Assembly (NCBI GenBank): GCA_026008535.1
Contig: BRKX01000013.1
Location: 58,911,726 to 58,975,725, forward strand
Origin: Perilla frutescens
Lineage: Eukaryota; Streptophyta; Magnoliopsida; Lamiales; Lamiaceae
Length of the DNA stretch: 64,000 nucleotides
Direction: 5' to 3'
The notes below the pieces were generated by a model that saw only the letters and a list, made by a program, of their open reading frames with translations, was not told the origin of the DNA and searched no databases. Below are positions 13,501 to 28,009 of this stretch, one piece after another (the stretch's first letter is position 1; the number at the start of each line of letters is the position of its first letter). Both the position numbers and the translations under genes were made by a program.

Positions 13501-15997
13501 TCTAGGATTTTTCATTTCTAGATGATAGATATTTGAGTTAGGGTTCCAACGCAACAAGAATTGCAGGCATCGGATACCTATGGAGAGACTTATAGTCGTT
13601 TTACTGACGACTGCGAGAAAACGGGGGCCGAATCTGGCCGACGGGCTTGAAACTTTAATTCTTGCCGAAACCGGACGAATTAGGCCAACATGAGCATATG
13701 GATTCATTCATAATTGTTCCTAGAGTTCAAAAATACTAAATTCGTCGAAAATTCCACCGGTCACCCCGGCGCGAAATTTGGCCACCGGCCAAAGGGGTAT
13801 CCCTTTGGCACAGGCTCGAAAATATAAGTGTTGAAAACCGAATGAATTAGGATAATATAAGAATATGGTTTGATTCATAATTGATTTTAGTGTTCAAAAA
13901 TGCTAGATTTGATAAAAATCCCGACGGTCACACAGGGCCCGAACATGACGTGACCCGGGCACTACACAAAATGCTACGTTTTTGGAAATCAACTTTAAAA
14001 CCTTGTAGATGTTGACACAAAATGAGTTTCTAGGATTTTTCATTTCTAGATGATAGATATTTGAGTTAGGGTTCCAACGCAACAAGAATTGCAGGCATCG
14101 GATACCTATGGAGAGACTTATAGTCATTTTACTGACGACTGCAAGAAAACGGGGGCCGAATATGGCCGACGGACTTGAAAATTTGATTCTTTACGAAACC
14201 GGACGAATTAGGCCAACATGAGCACATGCATTCTTTCATAATTTTTCCTAGAATTCAAAAATACTAAATTCGATGTAAATTTCACCGGTCTTCAAGGCGC
14301 CAAATTTGGCCACCGGCCAAAGGGTATCCCTTTGGCCCAGGCTCGAAAATATAAGTGTTGAAAACCGAACGAATTAGGATAATATAAGTATATGGTTTGA
14401 TTCATAATTGATTTTAGTGTTCAAAAATGCTAAATTTGATAAAAATCCCGACGGTCACACAGGGCCCGAACATGACGTGACCCGGGCACTACACAAAATG
14501 CTACGTTTTTGGAAATCAATTTTAAAACCTTGTAGATGTTGACACAAAATGAGTTTCTAGGATTTTTCATTTCTAGATGATAGATATTTGAGTTAAGGTT
14601 CCAACGCAACAAGAATTGCAGGCATCGGATACCTAAGGAGAGACTTATAATCGTTTTACTGACGACTGCTAGAAAACGGGGGCCGAATATGGCCGACGGA
14701 CTTGAAAATTTGATTCTTTCCGAAACCGGACGAATTAGGCCAACATGAGCATATGCATTCTTTCATAATTTTTCCTAGAATTCAAAAATACTAAATTCGA
14801 TGTCAATTCCACCGGTCAGCAAGGCGCCAAATTTGGCCACCTGCCAAAGGGTATCCCTTTGGCCCAGGCTCGAAAATATAAGTGTTGAAAACCGAACGAA
14901 TTAGGATAATATAAGTATATGGTTTGATTCATAATTGATTTTAGTGTTCAAAAATGCTAGATTTGATAAAAATCCCGACGGTCACACAGGGCCCGAACAT
15001 GACGTGACCCCACTACACAAAATGCTACGTTTTTGGAAATCAACTTTAAAACCTTGTAGATGTTGACACAAAATGAGTTTCTAGGATTTTTCATTTCTTG
15101 ATGATAGATATTTGAGTTAGGGTTCCAACGCAACAAGAATTGCAGGCATCGGATACCTATGGAGAGACTTATAGTCGTTTTACTGACGACTGCTAGAAAA
15201 CGGGGGCCGAATCTGGCCGACGGGCTTGAAAATTTAATTCATTCCGAAACCGGACGAATTAGGCCAACATGAGCATATGGATTCATTCATAATTATTCCT
15301 AGAGTTCAAAAATACTAAATTCGTCGAAAATTCCACCGGTCACCCCGGCGCCAAATTTGGCCACCGGCCAAAGGGGTATCCCTTTGGCACAGGCTCGAAA
15401 ATATAAGTGTTCAAAACCGAATGAATTTGGATAATATAAGAATATGGTTTGATTCATAATTGATTTTAGTGTTCAAAAATGCTAGATTTGATAAAAATCC
15501 TGACGGTCACACAGGGCCCGAACATGACGTGACCCGGACACTACACAAAATGCTACGTTTTTTGAAATCAACTTTAAAACCTTGTAGAAGTTGACACAAA
15601 ATGAGTTTCTAGGATTTTTCATTTCTAGATGATAGATATTTGAGTTAGGGTTCCAACGCAACAAGAATTGCAGGCATCGGATACCTATGGAGAGACTTAT
15701 AGTTGTTTTACTGACGACAGCTAGAAAACGGGGTCCGAATATGGTCGACGGACTTGAAAATTTGATTCTTTCCGAAACCGGACGAATTAGGCCAACATGA
15801 GCATATGCATTCTTTCATAATTTTTCCTAGAATTCAAAAATACTAAATTCGATGTAAATTTCACCGGTCTTCAAGGCGCCAAATTTGGCCACCGGCCAAA
15901 GGGTATCCCTTTGGCCCAAGCTCGAAAATATAAGTGTTGAAAACCGAACGAATTAGGATAATATAAGTATATGGTTTGATTCATAATTGATTTTAGT
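10558..15997. repeat. Irregular A/B monomer mixture
   Basis: Monomers start at 10729, 11257, 11783, 12309, 12837, 13363, 13892, 14419, 14946 and 15471, of types A B B A B A B B A B. The monomer at 11257 shares AGATTGATAAA and GTAGAAGTTGAC with those at 4950 and 9147. Several subunits 3 here carry the lineage marker GGTCTTCAAGGCG with GATGTAAATTTCACC. The monomer at 14946 has a 3-bp loss near 15007 (GACCCCACTAC). No regular higher-order period was seen in this stretch. Confidence 0.8.
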
Positions 15998-18107
15998 GTT
16001 CAAAAATGCTAGATTTGATAAAAATCCCGACGGTCACACAGGGCCCAAACATGACGTGACCCGGGCACTACACAAAATTCTACGTTTTTGGAAATCAACT
16101 TTAAATCCTTGTAGATGTTGACACAAAATGAGTTTCTAGGATTTTTCATTTCTAGATAATAGATATTTGAGTTAGGGTTCCAACGCAACAAGAATTGCAG
16201 GCATCGGATACCTATGGAGAGACTTATAGTCGTTTTACTGACGACTGCTAGAAAACGGGGGCCGAATCTGGCCGATGGGCTTGAAAATTTAATTCTTTCC
16301 GAAACCGGACGAATTAGGCCAACATGAGCATATGGATTCATTCATAATTGTTCCTAGAGTTAAAAAATACTAAATTCGTCGAAAATTCCACCGGTCACCC
16401 CGACGCCAAATTTGGCCACCGGCCAAAGGGGTATCCCATTGGCACAGGCTCGAAAATATATGTGTTCAAAACCGAACGAATTAGGATAATATAAGAATAT
16501 GGTTTGATTCATAATTGATTTTAGTGTTCAAAAATGCTAGATTTGATAAAAATCCCGACGGTCACACAGGGCCCGAACATGACGTGACCCGGGCACTACA
16601 CAAAATGCTACGTTTTTTGAAATCAACTTTAAAACCTTGTAGAAGTTGACACAAAATGAGTTTCTAGGATTTTTCATTTCTAGATGATAGATATTTGAGT
16701 TAGGGTTCCAACGCAACAAGAATTGCAGGCATCGGATACCTATGGAGAGACTTATAGTGGTTTTACTGACGACTGCTAGAAAACGGGGGCCGAATATGGC
16801 CGACGGACTTGAAAATTTGATTCTTTACGAAACCGGACGAATTAGGCCAACATGAGCATATGCATTCTTTCATAATTTTTCCTAGAATTCAAAAATACTA
16901 AATTCGATGTAAATTTCACCGGTCTTCAAGGCGCCAAATTTGGACACCGGCCAAAGGGTATCCCATTGGCCCAAGATCGAAAATATAAGTGTTGAAAACC
17001 GAACGAATTAGGATAATATAAGTATATGGTTTGATTCATAATTGATTGTAGTGTTCAAAAATTCTAGATTTGATAAAAATCCCGACGGTCGCACAGGGGC
17101 CAAACATGACGTGACCCGGGCAATACACAAAATGCTACGTTTTTGGAAATCAACTTTAAATCCTTGTAGATGTTGACACAAAATGAGTTTCTAGGATTTT
17201 TCATTTCTAGATGATAGATATTTGAGTTAGGGTTCCAACGCAACAAGAATTGCAGGCATCGGATACCTATGGAGAGACTTATAGTCGTTTTACTGACGAC
17301 TGCTAGAAAACGGGGGCCGAATCTGGCCGATGGGCTTGAAAATTTAATTCTTTCCGAAACCGGACGAATTAGGCCAACATGAGCATATGGATTCATTCAT
17401 AATTGTTCCTAGAGTTAAAAAATACTAAATTCGTCGAAAATTCCACCGGTCACCCCGACGCCAAATTTGGCCACCGGCCAAAGGGGTATCCCATTGGCAC
17501 AGGCTCGAAAATATATGTGTTCAAAACCGAACGAATTAGGATAATATAAGAATATGGTTTGATTCATAATTGATTTTAGTGTTCAAAAATGCTAGATTTG
17601 ATAAAAATCCCGACGGTCACACAGGGCCCGAACATGACGTGACCCGGGCACTACACAAAATGCTACGTTTTTTGAAATCAACTTTAAAACCTTGTAGAAG
17701 TTGACACAAAATGAGTTTCTAGGATTTTTGATTTCTAGATGATAGATATTTGAGTTAGGGTTCCAACGCAACAAGAATTGCAGGCATCGGATACCTATGG
17801 AGAGACTTATAGTGGTTTTACTGACGACTGCTAGAAAACGGGGGCCGAATATGGCCGACGGACTTGAAAATTTGATTCTTTACGAAACCGGACGAATTAG
17901 GCCAACATGAGCATATGCATTCTTTCATAATTTTTCCTAGAATTCAAAAATACTAAATTCGATGTAAATTTCACCGGTCTTCAAGGCGCCAAATTTGGAC
18001 ACCGGCCAAATGGTATCCCTTTGGCCCAAGATCGAAAATATAAGTGTTGAAAACCGAACGAATTAGGATAATATAAGTATATGGTTTGATTCATAATTGA
18101 TTGTAGT
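15998..18107. repeat. Higher-order repeat: two 1,055-bp AB dimers
   Basis: Dimers run 15998-17052 and 17053-18107, with monomers at 15998, 16526, 17053 and 17581. Variants found in both dimers are CCCCGACGCC, GTATCCCATTGGCAC and AAAATATATGTGTTC (near 16400-16465 and 17455-17520), TATAGTGGTTTTACTG, and GGCCGATGGGCTTG (near 16270 and 17325). The first monomer of a third copy starts at 18108 and shares GGTCGCACAGGGGCC and GGGCAATACAC with the monomer at 17053. It then loses the other markers, so homogenisation stopped there. Confidence 0.88.
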
Positions 18108-18628
18108 GTTCAAAAATTCTAGATTTGATAAAAATCCCGACGGTCGCACAGGGGCCAAACATGACGTGACCCGGGCAATACACAAAATGCTACGTTTTTG
18201 GAAATCAACTTTAAATCCTTGTAGATGTTGACACAAAATGAGTTTCTAGGATTTTTCATTTCTAGATGATAGATATTTGAGTTAGGGTTCCAACGCAACA
18301 AGAATTGCAGGCATCGGATACCTATGGAGAGACTTATAGTCGTTTTACTGACGACTGCTAGAAAACGGGGGCCGAATCTGGCCGACGGGCTTGAAAATTT
18401 AATTCTTTCCGAAACCGGACGAATTAGGCCAACATGAGCATATGGATTCATTCATAATTGTTCCTAGAGTTCAATAATAGTAAATTCGTCGAAAATTCCA
18501 CCGGTCACCCCGGCGCCAAATTTGGCCACCGGGATACCCCTTTGGCACAGGCTCGAAAATATAAGTGTTCAAAACCAAATGAATTAGGATAATATAAGAA
18601 TATGGTTTGATTCATAATTGATTTTAGT
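18108..18628. repeat. Monomer with 7-bp loss and inverted hairpin loop
   Basis: Near 18525-18545 the sequence reads CCACCGGGATACCCCTTTGG. Compared with the usual form, most of the left hairpin arm is missing and the loop reads ATAC, the reverse complement of GTAT. The monomer is 521 bp long. The right arm CCCTTTGGC is intact. This is one of three loop inversions seen in the window. Confidence 0.8.
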
Positions 18629-21600
18629 GTTCAAAAATGCTAGATTTGATAAAAATCCCGACGGTCACACAGGGCCCGAACATGACGTGACCCGGGCACT
18701 ACACAAAATGCTACGTTTTTTGAAATCAACTTTAAAACCGTGTAGAAGTTGACACAAAATGAGTTTCTAGGATTTTTCATTTCTAGATGATAGATATTTG
18801 AGTTAGGGTTCCAACGCAACAAGAATTGCAGGCATCGGATACTTATGGAGAGACTTATAGTGGTTTTACTGACGACTGCTAGAAAACGGGGGCCGAATAT
18901 GGCCGACGGACTTGAAAATTTGATTCTTTCCGAAACCGGACGAATTAGGCCAACATGAGCATATGCATTCTTTCATAATTTTTCCTAGAATTCAAAAATA
19001 CTAAATTCGATGTAAATTTCACCGGTCTTCAAGGCGCCAAATTTGGACACTGGCCAAAGGGTATCCCTTTGGCCCAGGATCGAAAATATAAGTGTTGAAA
19101 ACCGAACGAATTAGGATAATATAAGTATATGGTTTGATTCATAATTGATTCACAAAATGAGTTTCTACGATTTTTCATTTCTAGATGATAGATATTTGAG
19201 TTAGGGTTCCAACGCAACAAGAATTGCAGACATCGGATACGTTTGGAGAGACTTATAGTCGTTTTACTAACGACTGCTAGAAAATGAGGACCGAATCTGG
19301 CCGACGGGCTTGAAAATTTGATTCTTTCCGAAACCGGACGAATTAGGCCAACATGAGCATATGGATTCATTCATAATTGTTCCTAGAGTTCAAAAATACT
19401 AAATTCGATGAAAATTCCACCGGTCACCCCGGCGCCAAATTTGGCCACCGGCCAAAGGGTTATCCTTTTGGCACAGGCTCGAAAATATAAGTGTTCAAAA
19501 CCGAACGAATTAGGATAATATAAGAATATAGTTTGATTCATAATTGATTTTAGTGTTCAAAAATGCTAGATTTGATAAAAATTCCGACGGTCACACAGGG
19601 CCCGAACATGACGTGACCCGGGCACTACACAAAATACTACGTTTCTTGAAATCAACTTTAAAACCTTGTAGAAGTTGACACAAAATGAGTTTCTAAGATT
19701 TTTCATTTCTAGATGATAGATATTTGAGTTAGGGTTCCAACGCAACAAGAATTGCAGGCATCGGATACCTATGGAGAGACTTATAGTCGTTTTACTGACG
19801 ACTGCTAGAAAACGGGGGCCGAATATGGCCGACGGACTTGAAAATTTGATTCTTTCCGAAACCGGACGAATTAGGCCAACATGAGCATATGCATTCTTTC
19901 ATAATTTTTCCTAGAATTCAAAAATACTAAATTCGATGTAAATTTCACCGGTCTTCAAGGCGCCAAATTTGGCCACCGGCCAAAGGGTATCCCTTTGGCC
20001 CAAGCTCGAAAATATAAGTGTTGAAAACCGAACGAATTAGGATAATATAAGTATATGGTTTGATTCATAATTGATTTTAGTGTTCAAAAATGCTAGATTT
20101 GATAAAAATCCCGACGGTCACACAGGGCCCGAACATGACGTGACCCGGGCACTACACAAAATGCTACGTTTTTGGAAATCAACTTTAAAACCTTATAGAT
20201 GTTGACAAAAAATGAGTTTCTAGGATTTTTCATTTCTAGATGATAGATATTTGAGTTAGGGTTCCAACGCAACAAGAATTGTAGGCATCGGATACCTATG
20301 GAGAGACTTATAGTCGTTTCACTGACGGCTGCTAGAAAACGAAGGCGGAATCTGGCCGACGGGATTGAAAATTTGATTCTTTCCGAAACCGGACGAATTA
20401 GGCCAACATGAGCATATGGATTCATTCATAATTGTGCCTAGAGTTCAAAAACACTAAATTCGATCAAAATTCCACCGGTCACCCCGGTGCCAAATTTGGC
20501 CACCAGCCAAAGGGGTATCCCTTTGGTCCAGGCTCGAAAATATAAGTGCTCAAAACCGAACGAATTAGGATAATATAAGAATATGGTTTGATTCATAATT
20601 GATTGTAGTGTTCAAAAATTCAAGATTTGATAAAAATCCCGATGGTCACACAGGGCCCGAACATGACCTGACCCGGGCACTACACAAAATGCTACGTTTT
20701 TGGAAATCAACTTTAAAACCTTGTAGATGTTGACACAAAATGAGAGTCTAGGATTTTTCATTTCTAGATGATACATATTTGAGTTAGGGTTCCAACGCAA
20801 CAAGAATTGTAGGCATCGGATACCTATGGAGAGACTTATAGTCGTTTTACTGACGACTGCTAGAAAACGGGGGCCGAATCTGGCCGACGGGCTTGAAAAT
20901 TTAATTCTTTCCGAAACCTGACGAATTAGGCCAACATGAGCATATGGATACATTCATAATTGTTCCTACAGTTCAAAAATACTAAATTCGATGAAAATTC
21001 CACCGGTCACCCCGGTGCCAAATTTGGCCACCGGCTAAAGGGGTATCCCTTTGACCCAGGCTCGAAAATATAAGTGATCAAAATTGAACCAATTAGGATA
21101 ATATAAGTATATGGTTTGATTCATAATTGATTGTAGTGTTCAAAAATTTTAGATTTGATAAAACTCTCGACGGTCACACAGAGCCCGAACATGACGTGAC
21201 CCGGGCACTACACAAAATGTTACGTTTTTGGAAATCAACTTTAAAACCTTGTAGATGTTGACAAAAAATGAGTTTCTACGATTTTTCATTTCTAGATGAT
21301 AGATATTTGAGTTAGGGTTCCAACGCAACAAGAATTGCAGACATCGGATACGTTTGGAGAGACTTATAGTCGTTTTACTAACGACTGCTAGAAAATGAGG
21401 GCGGAATCTGGCCGACGGGCTTGAAAATTTGATTCTTTCCGAAACCGGACGAATTAGGCCAACATGAGCATATGGATTCATTCATAATTGTTCCTAGAGT
21501 TCAAAAATACTAAATTCGATGAAAATTCCACCGGTCACCCCGGCGCCAAATTTGGCCGCCGGCCAAAGGGGTATCCTTTTGGCACAGGCTCGAAAATATA

Positions 21601-23248
21601 AGTGTTCAAAACCGAACGAATTAGGATAATATAAGAATATAGTTTGATTCATAATTGATTTTAGTGTTCAAAAATGCTAGATTTGATAAAAATCCCGACG
21701 GTCACACAGGGCCCGAACATGACGTGACCCGGGCACTGCACAAAATGCTTCGTTTTTGGAAATCAACTTTAAAACCCTGTAGATGTTGACACAAAATGAG
21801 TTTCTAGGATTTTTCATTTCTAGATGATAGATATTTGAGTTAGGGTTCCAACGCAACAAGAATTGCAGGCATCGGATACCTATGGAGAGACTTATAGTCG
21901 TTTTACTGACGACTGCTAGAAAACGAAGGCCGAATATGGCCGACGGACTTGAAAATTTGATTCTTTCCGAAACCGGACGAATTAGGCCAACATGAGCATA
22001 TGCATTCTTTCATAATTGTTCCTAGAGTTCAAAAATACTAAATTCGATGAAAATTCCACCGGTCACCCCGGCGCTAAATTTGGCCACCGGCCAAAGGGGT
22101 ATCCCTTTGACCCAGGCTCGAAAATATAATTGATCAAAATCGAACGAATTAGGATAATATAAGTATATGATTTGATTTATAATTGATTGTATTGTTCAAA
22201 AATGCTAGATTTGATAAAACTCCCGACGGTCAAACATGGCCCGAACATGACGTGACCTGGGCATTACACAAAATGTTACGTTTTTGGAAATCAACTTTAA
22301 AACCTTGTAGATGTTGACACAAAATGAGTTTCTACGATTTTTCCTTTCAAGATGATAGATATTTGAGTCAGTGTTCCAAGGCAACAAGAATTGCAGACAT
22401 CGGATACCTATGGAGAGACTTTTAGTCGTTTTACTGACGACTGCTAGAAAATGGGGGCGGAATCTGGCTGACGGGCTTGAAAATTTGATTCTTTCTGAAA
22501 CCGGACGAATTAGGCCAACATGAGCAGATGGATTCATTCATAATTGTTCCTAGAGTTCAAAAATACTAAATTCGATGAAAATTCCACCGGTCACCCCGGC
22601 GCCGAATTTGGCCACCGGCCAAAGGGGTATCCCTTTGGCACAGGCTCGAAAATATAAGTGTTCAAAACCGAACGAATTAGGATAATATAAGAATATGGTT
22701 TGATTCATAATTGATTTTAGTGTTCAAAAATGCTAGATTTGACAAAAATCCCGACGGTCACACGGGGCCCGCACATGACGTGACCCGGGCACTACACAAA
22801 ATGATACGTTTTTGGAAATCAACTTTAAAACCTTGTAGATGTTGACACAAAATGAGTTTCTAGGATTTTTCATTTCTAGATGATAGATATTTGAGTTAGG
22901 GTTCCAACGCAACAAGAATTGCAGGTATCGGATACCTATGGAGAGACTTATAGTCGTTTTACTGACGACTGCTAGAAAACGGGGGCCGAATCTGGCCGAC
23001 GGGCTTGAAAATTTGATTCTTACCGAAACCGGACGAATTAGGCCAACATGAGCATATGGATTCATTCATAATTGTTCCTAGAGTTCAAAAATACTAAATT
23101 CGATGAAAATTCCACCGGTCACCCTGGCGCCCAATTTGGCCACCGGCCAAAGGGGTATCCCTTTGGCACAGGCTCGAAAATATAAGTGTTCAAACCGAAT
23201 GAATTAGAATAATATAAGAATATGGTTTGATTCATAATTGATTTTAGT
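18629..23248. repeat. Most diverged interior monomers
   Basis: Monomers start at 18629, then a truncated one at about 19151, then 19555, 20082, 20610, 21138, 21666, 22194 and 22722. They have more private substitutions than neighbouring blocks, for example AATGAGGGCGGAATCTGG, GCAGACATCGGATACG and AAGTGATCAAAATTGAACC. Copies at about 19.2 and 21.3 kb share TACGTTTGGAGAG and TTTTACTAACGAC at a spacing of 2,112 bp, four monomers. This suggests an older, decayed four-monomer period. Confidence 0.75.
19126..19554. repeat. Truncated monomer, 129-bp deletion of subunit 1
   Basis: At 19150/19151 the end of the preceding subunit 3 (CATAATTGATT) joins directly to CACAAAATGAG, which normally lies 124 bp into a monomer. 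The whole GTTCAAAAATGCTAG to GATGTTGA part is missing. Two monomers therefore span 926 bp instead of about 1,055. The remainder of the monomer is intact. Confidence 0.9.
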
Positions 23249-26200
23249 GTTAAAAAATGCTAGATTTGATAAAAATCCCGACGGTCACGCAGGGCCCGAA
23301 CATGACGTGACCCGGGCACAACACAAAATGCTACGTTTTTTGAAATCAATTTTAAAACCTTGTAGATGTTGACACAAAATGAGTTTCTAGGATTTTTCAT
23401 TTCTAGATGATAGATATTTGAGTTAGGGTTCCAACGCAACAAGAATTGCAGGCATCGGATACCTATGGAGAGACTTATAGTCGTTTTACTGACGACTGCT
23501 AGAAAACGAAGGCCGAATATGGCCGACGGACTTGAAAATTTGATTTTTTCCGAAACCGGACGAATTAGGCCAACATGAGCATATGCATTCCTTCATAATT
23601 GTTCCTAGAGTTCAAAAATACTAAATTCGATGAAAATTCCACCGGTCACCCCGGCGCTAAATTTGGCCACCGGCCAAAGGGGTGTATCCCTTTGGCACAG
23701 GCTCGAAAATATAAGTGTTGAAAACCGAATGAATTAGGATAATATAAGTATATGGTTTGATTCATAATTGATTGTAGTGTTCAAAAATGATAGATTTGAT
23801 AAAAATCCCGACGGTCACACAGGGCCCGAACATGTCGTGACCCGGGCACTACACAAAATGCTTCGTTTTTGGAAATCAACTTTAAAACCCTGTAGATGTT
23901 GACACAAAATTAGTTTCTAGGATTTTTCATTTCTAGATGATAGATATTTGAGTTAGGGTTCCAACGCAACAAGAATTGTAGACATCGGATACCTTTGGAG
24001 AGACTTATAGTCGTTTTACTAACGACTGGTAGAAAATGGGGGCGGAATCTGGCCGACGGGCTTGAAATTTTGATTCTTACCGAAACCGGACGAATTAGGC
24101 CAACATGAGCATATGGATTCATGCATAATTGTTCCTAGAGTTCAAAAATACTAAATTCGATGAAAATTCCACCGGTCACCCTGGCGCCCAATTTGGCCAC
24201 CGGCCAAAGGGGTATCCCTTTGGCACAGGCTCGAAAATATAAGTGTTCAAACCGAATGAATTAGGATAATATAAGAATATGGTTTGATTCATAATTGATT
24301 TTAGTGTTAAAAAATGCTAGATTTGATAAAAATCCCGATGGTCACGCAGGGCCCGAACATGACGTGACCCAGGCACAACACAAAATGCTACGTTTTTTGA
24401 AATCAATTTTAAAACCTTGTAGATGTTGACACAAAATGAGTTTCTAGGATTTTTCATTTCTAGATGATAGATATTTGAGTTAGGGTTCCAACGCAACAAG
24501 AATTACAGGCATCGGATACCTATGGAGAGGCTTATAGTCGTTTTACTGACGACTGCTAGAAAACGAAGGCCGAATATGGCCGACGGACTTGAAAATTTGA
24601 TTTTTTCCGAAACCGGACGAATTAGGCCAACATGAGCATATGCATTCTTTTATAATTGTTCCTAGAGTTCAAAAATACTAAATTCGATGAAAATTCCACC
24701 GGTCACCCCGGCGTTAAATTTGGCCACCGGCCAAAGGGGTGTATCCCTTTGGCACAGGCTCGAAAATATAAGTGTTGAAAACCGAATGAATTAGGATAAT
24801 ATAAGTATATGCTTTGATTCATAATTGATTATAGTGTTCAAAAATGATAGATTTGATAAAAATCCCGACGGTCACACAGGGCCCGAACATGTCGTGACCC
24901 GGGCACTACACAAAATGCTTCGCTTTTGGAAATCAACTTTAAAACCCTGTAGATGTTGACACAAAATTAGTTTCTAGGATTTTTCATTTCTAGATGATAG
25001 ATATTTAAGTTAGGGTTCCAACGCAACAAGAATTGTAGACATCGGATACCTTTGGAGAGACTTATAGTCGTTTTACTAACGACTGGTAGAAAATGGGGGC
25101 GGAATCTGGCCGACGGGCTTGAAAATTTGATTCTTACCGAAACCGGACGAATTAGGCCAACATGAGCATATGGATTCATTCATAATTGTTCCTAGAGTTC
25201 AAAAATACTAAATTCGATGAAAATTCCACCGGTCACCCTGGCGCCCAATTTGGCCACCGGCCAAAGGGGTATCCCTTTGGCACAGGCTCGAAAATATAAG
25301 TGTTCAAACCGAATGAATTAGGATAATATAAGAATATGGTTTGATTCATAATTGATTTTAGTGTTAAAAAATGCTAGATTTGATGAAAATCCCGACGGTC
25401 ACGCAGGGCCCGAACATGACGTGACCCGGGCACAATACAAAATGCTACGTTTTTTGAAATCAATTTTAAAACCTTGTAGATGTTGACACAAAATGAGTTT
25501 CTAGGATTTTTCATTTCTAGATGATAGATATTTGAGTTAGGGTTCCAACGCAACAAGAATTGCAGGCATCGGATACCTATGGAGAGACTTATAGTCGTTT
25601 TACTGACGACTGCTAGAAAACGAAGGCCGAATATGGCCGACGGACTTGAAAATTTGATTTTTTCCGAAACCGGACGAATTAGGCCAACATGAGCATATGC
25701 ATTCTTTCATAATTGTTCCTAGAGTTCAAAAATACTAAATTCGATGAAAATTCCACCGGTCACCCCGGCGCTAAATTTGGCCACCGGCCAAAGGGGTGTA
25801 TCCCTTTGGCACAGGCTCGAAAATATAAGTGTTGAAAACCGAATGAATTAGGATAATATAAGTATATGGTTTGATTCATAATTGATTGTAGTGTTCAAAA
25901 ATGATAGATTTGATAAAAATCCCGACGGTCACACAGGGCCCGAACATGTCGTGACCCGGGCACTACACAAAATGCTTCGTTTTTGGAAATCAACTTTAAA
26001 ACCCTGTAGATGTTGACACAAAATTAGTTTCTAGGATTTTTCATTTCTAGATGATAGATATTTGAGTTAGGGTTGCAACGCAACAAGAATTGCAGGTATC
26101 GGATACCTATGGAGAGACTTATAGTCGTTTTACTGACGACTGCTAGAAAACGGGGGCCGAATCTGGCCGACGGGCTTGAAAATTTGATTCTTTCCGAAAC

Positions 26201-26420
26201 GGGACGAATTAGGCCAACATGAGCATATGGATTCATTCATAATTGTTCCTAGAGTTCAAAAATACTAAATTCGATGAAAATTCCACCGGTCACCCCGGCG
26301 CCAAATTTGGCCACCGGCCAAAGGGGTATCCCTTTGGCACAGGCTCGAAAATATAAGTGTTCAAAACCGAATGAATTAGGATAATATAAGAATATGGTTT
26401 GATTCATAATTAATTTTAGT
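23249..26420. repeat. Higher-order repeat: three 1,057-bp dimers
   Basis: Copies run 23249-24305, 24306-25362 and 25363-26420, with monomers at 23249, 23779, 24306, 24836, 25363 and 25893. Diagnostic variants are GTGTTAAAAAATGC, GGTCACGCAGGG, AAAGGGGTGTATCCC (a 2-bp gain at the hairpin loop), CAAAATTAGTTTC, CCTGGCGCCCAATTTGG and GTGTTCAAACCGAATG. Similarity of the first copy starts upstream near 23.1 kb. The third copy loses the pattern near 26070, where GCAGGTATCGG replaces GTAGACATCGG. Confidence 0.9.
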
Positions 26421-28009
26421 GTTCAAAAATGCTAGATTTGATAAAAATCCCGACGGTCACACAGGGCCCGAACATGACGTGACCCAGGCACTAGACAAAA
26501 TGCTACGTTTTTGGAAATCAACTTTAAAACCTTGTAGATGTTGACACAAAATGAGTTTCTAGGATTTTTGATTTTGATTTCTAGATGATAGATATTTGAG
26601 TTAGGGTTCCAACGCAACAAGAATTGCAGGCATCGGATAACTATGGAGAGACTTATAGTCGTTTTACTGACGACTGCTAGAAAACGGGGGCCGAATATGG
26701 CCGACGGATTTGAAAATTTTATTCTTTCCGAAACCGGACGAATTAGGCCAACATGAGCATATGCATTCTTTCATAATTGTTCCTAGAGTTCAAAAATACT
26801 AAATTCGATGAAAATTCCACCGGTCACCCCGGCGCCAAATTTGGCCACCGGCCAAAGGGGTATCCCTTTGGCACAGGCTCGAAAATATAAGTGTTCAAAA
26901 CCGAATGAATTAGGATAATATAAGAATATGGTTTGATTCATAATTAATTTTAGTGTTCAAAAATGCTAGATTTGATAAAAATCCCGACGGTCACACAGGG
27001 CCCGAACATGACGTGACCCAGGCACTACACAAAATGCTACGTTTTTGGAAATCAACTTTAAAACCTTGTAGATGTTGACACAAAATGAGTTTCTAGGATT
27101 TTTCATTTCTAGATGATAGATATTTGAGTTAGGGTTCCAACGCAACAAGAATTGCAGGCATCGGATAACTATGGAGAGACTTATAGTCGTTTTACTGACG
27201 ACTGCTAGAAAACGGGGGCCGAATCTGGCCGACGGGCTTGAAAATTTAATTCTTTCCGAAACCGAACGAATTAGGCCAACATGAGCATATGCATTCTTTC
27301 ATAATTGTTCCTAGAGTTCAAAAATACTAAATTCGATAAAAATTCCACCGGTCACCCCGGCGCCAAATTTGGCCACCGGCCAAAGGGGTATCCTTTGGCA
27401 CAGGCTCGAAAATATAATTGTTCAAAACCGAATGAATTAGGATAATATAAGAATATGGTTTGATTCATAATTGATTTTAGTGTTCAGAAATGCTAGATTT
27501 GATAAAAATCCCGACGGTCACACAGGGCCCGAACATGACGTGACCCGGGCACTACACAAAATGCTACGTTTTTTGAAATCAACTTTAAAACCTTGTAGAT
27601 GTTGACAGAAAATGAGTTTCTAGGATTTTTCATTTCTAGATGATAGATATTTGAGTTAGGGTTCCAACGCAACAAGAATTGCAGGTATCGGATACCTATG
27701 GAGAGACTTATAGTCGTTTTACTGACGACTGCTAGAAAACGGGGGCCGAGTCTGGCCGACGGGCTTGAAAATTTGATTCTTTCCGAAACCGGACGAATTA
27801 GGCCAACATGAGCATATGGATTCATTCATAATTGTTCCTAGAGTTCAAAAATACTAAATTCAATGAAAATTCCACCGGTCACCCCGGCGCCAAATTTGGC
27901 CACCGGCCAAAGGGGTATCCCTTTGGCACATGCTCGAAAATATAAGTGTTCAAAACCGAATGAATTAGGATAATATAAGTATATGGTTTGATTCATAATT
28001 GATTGTAGT

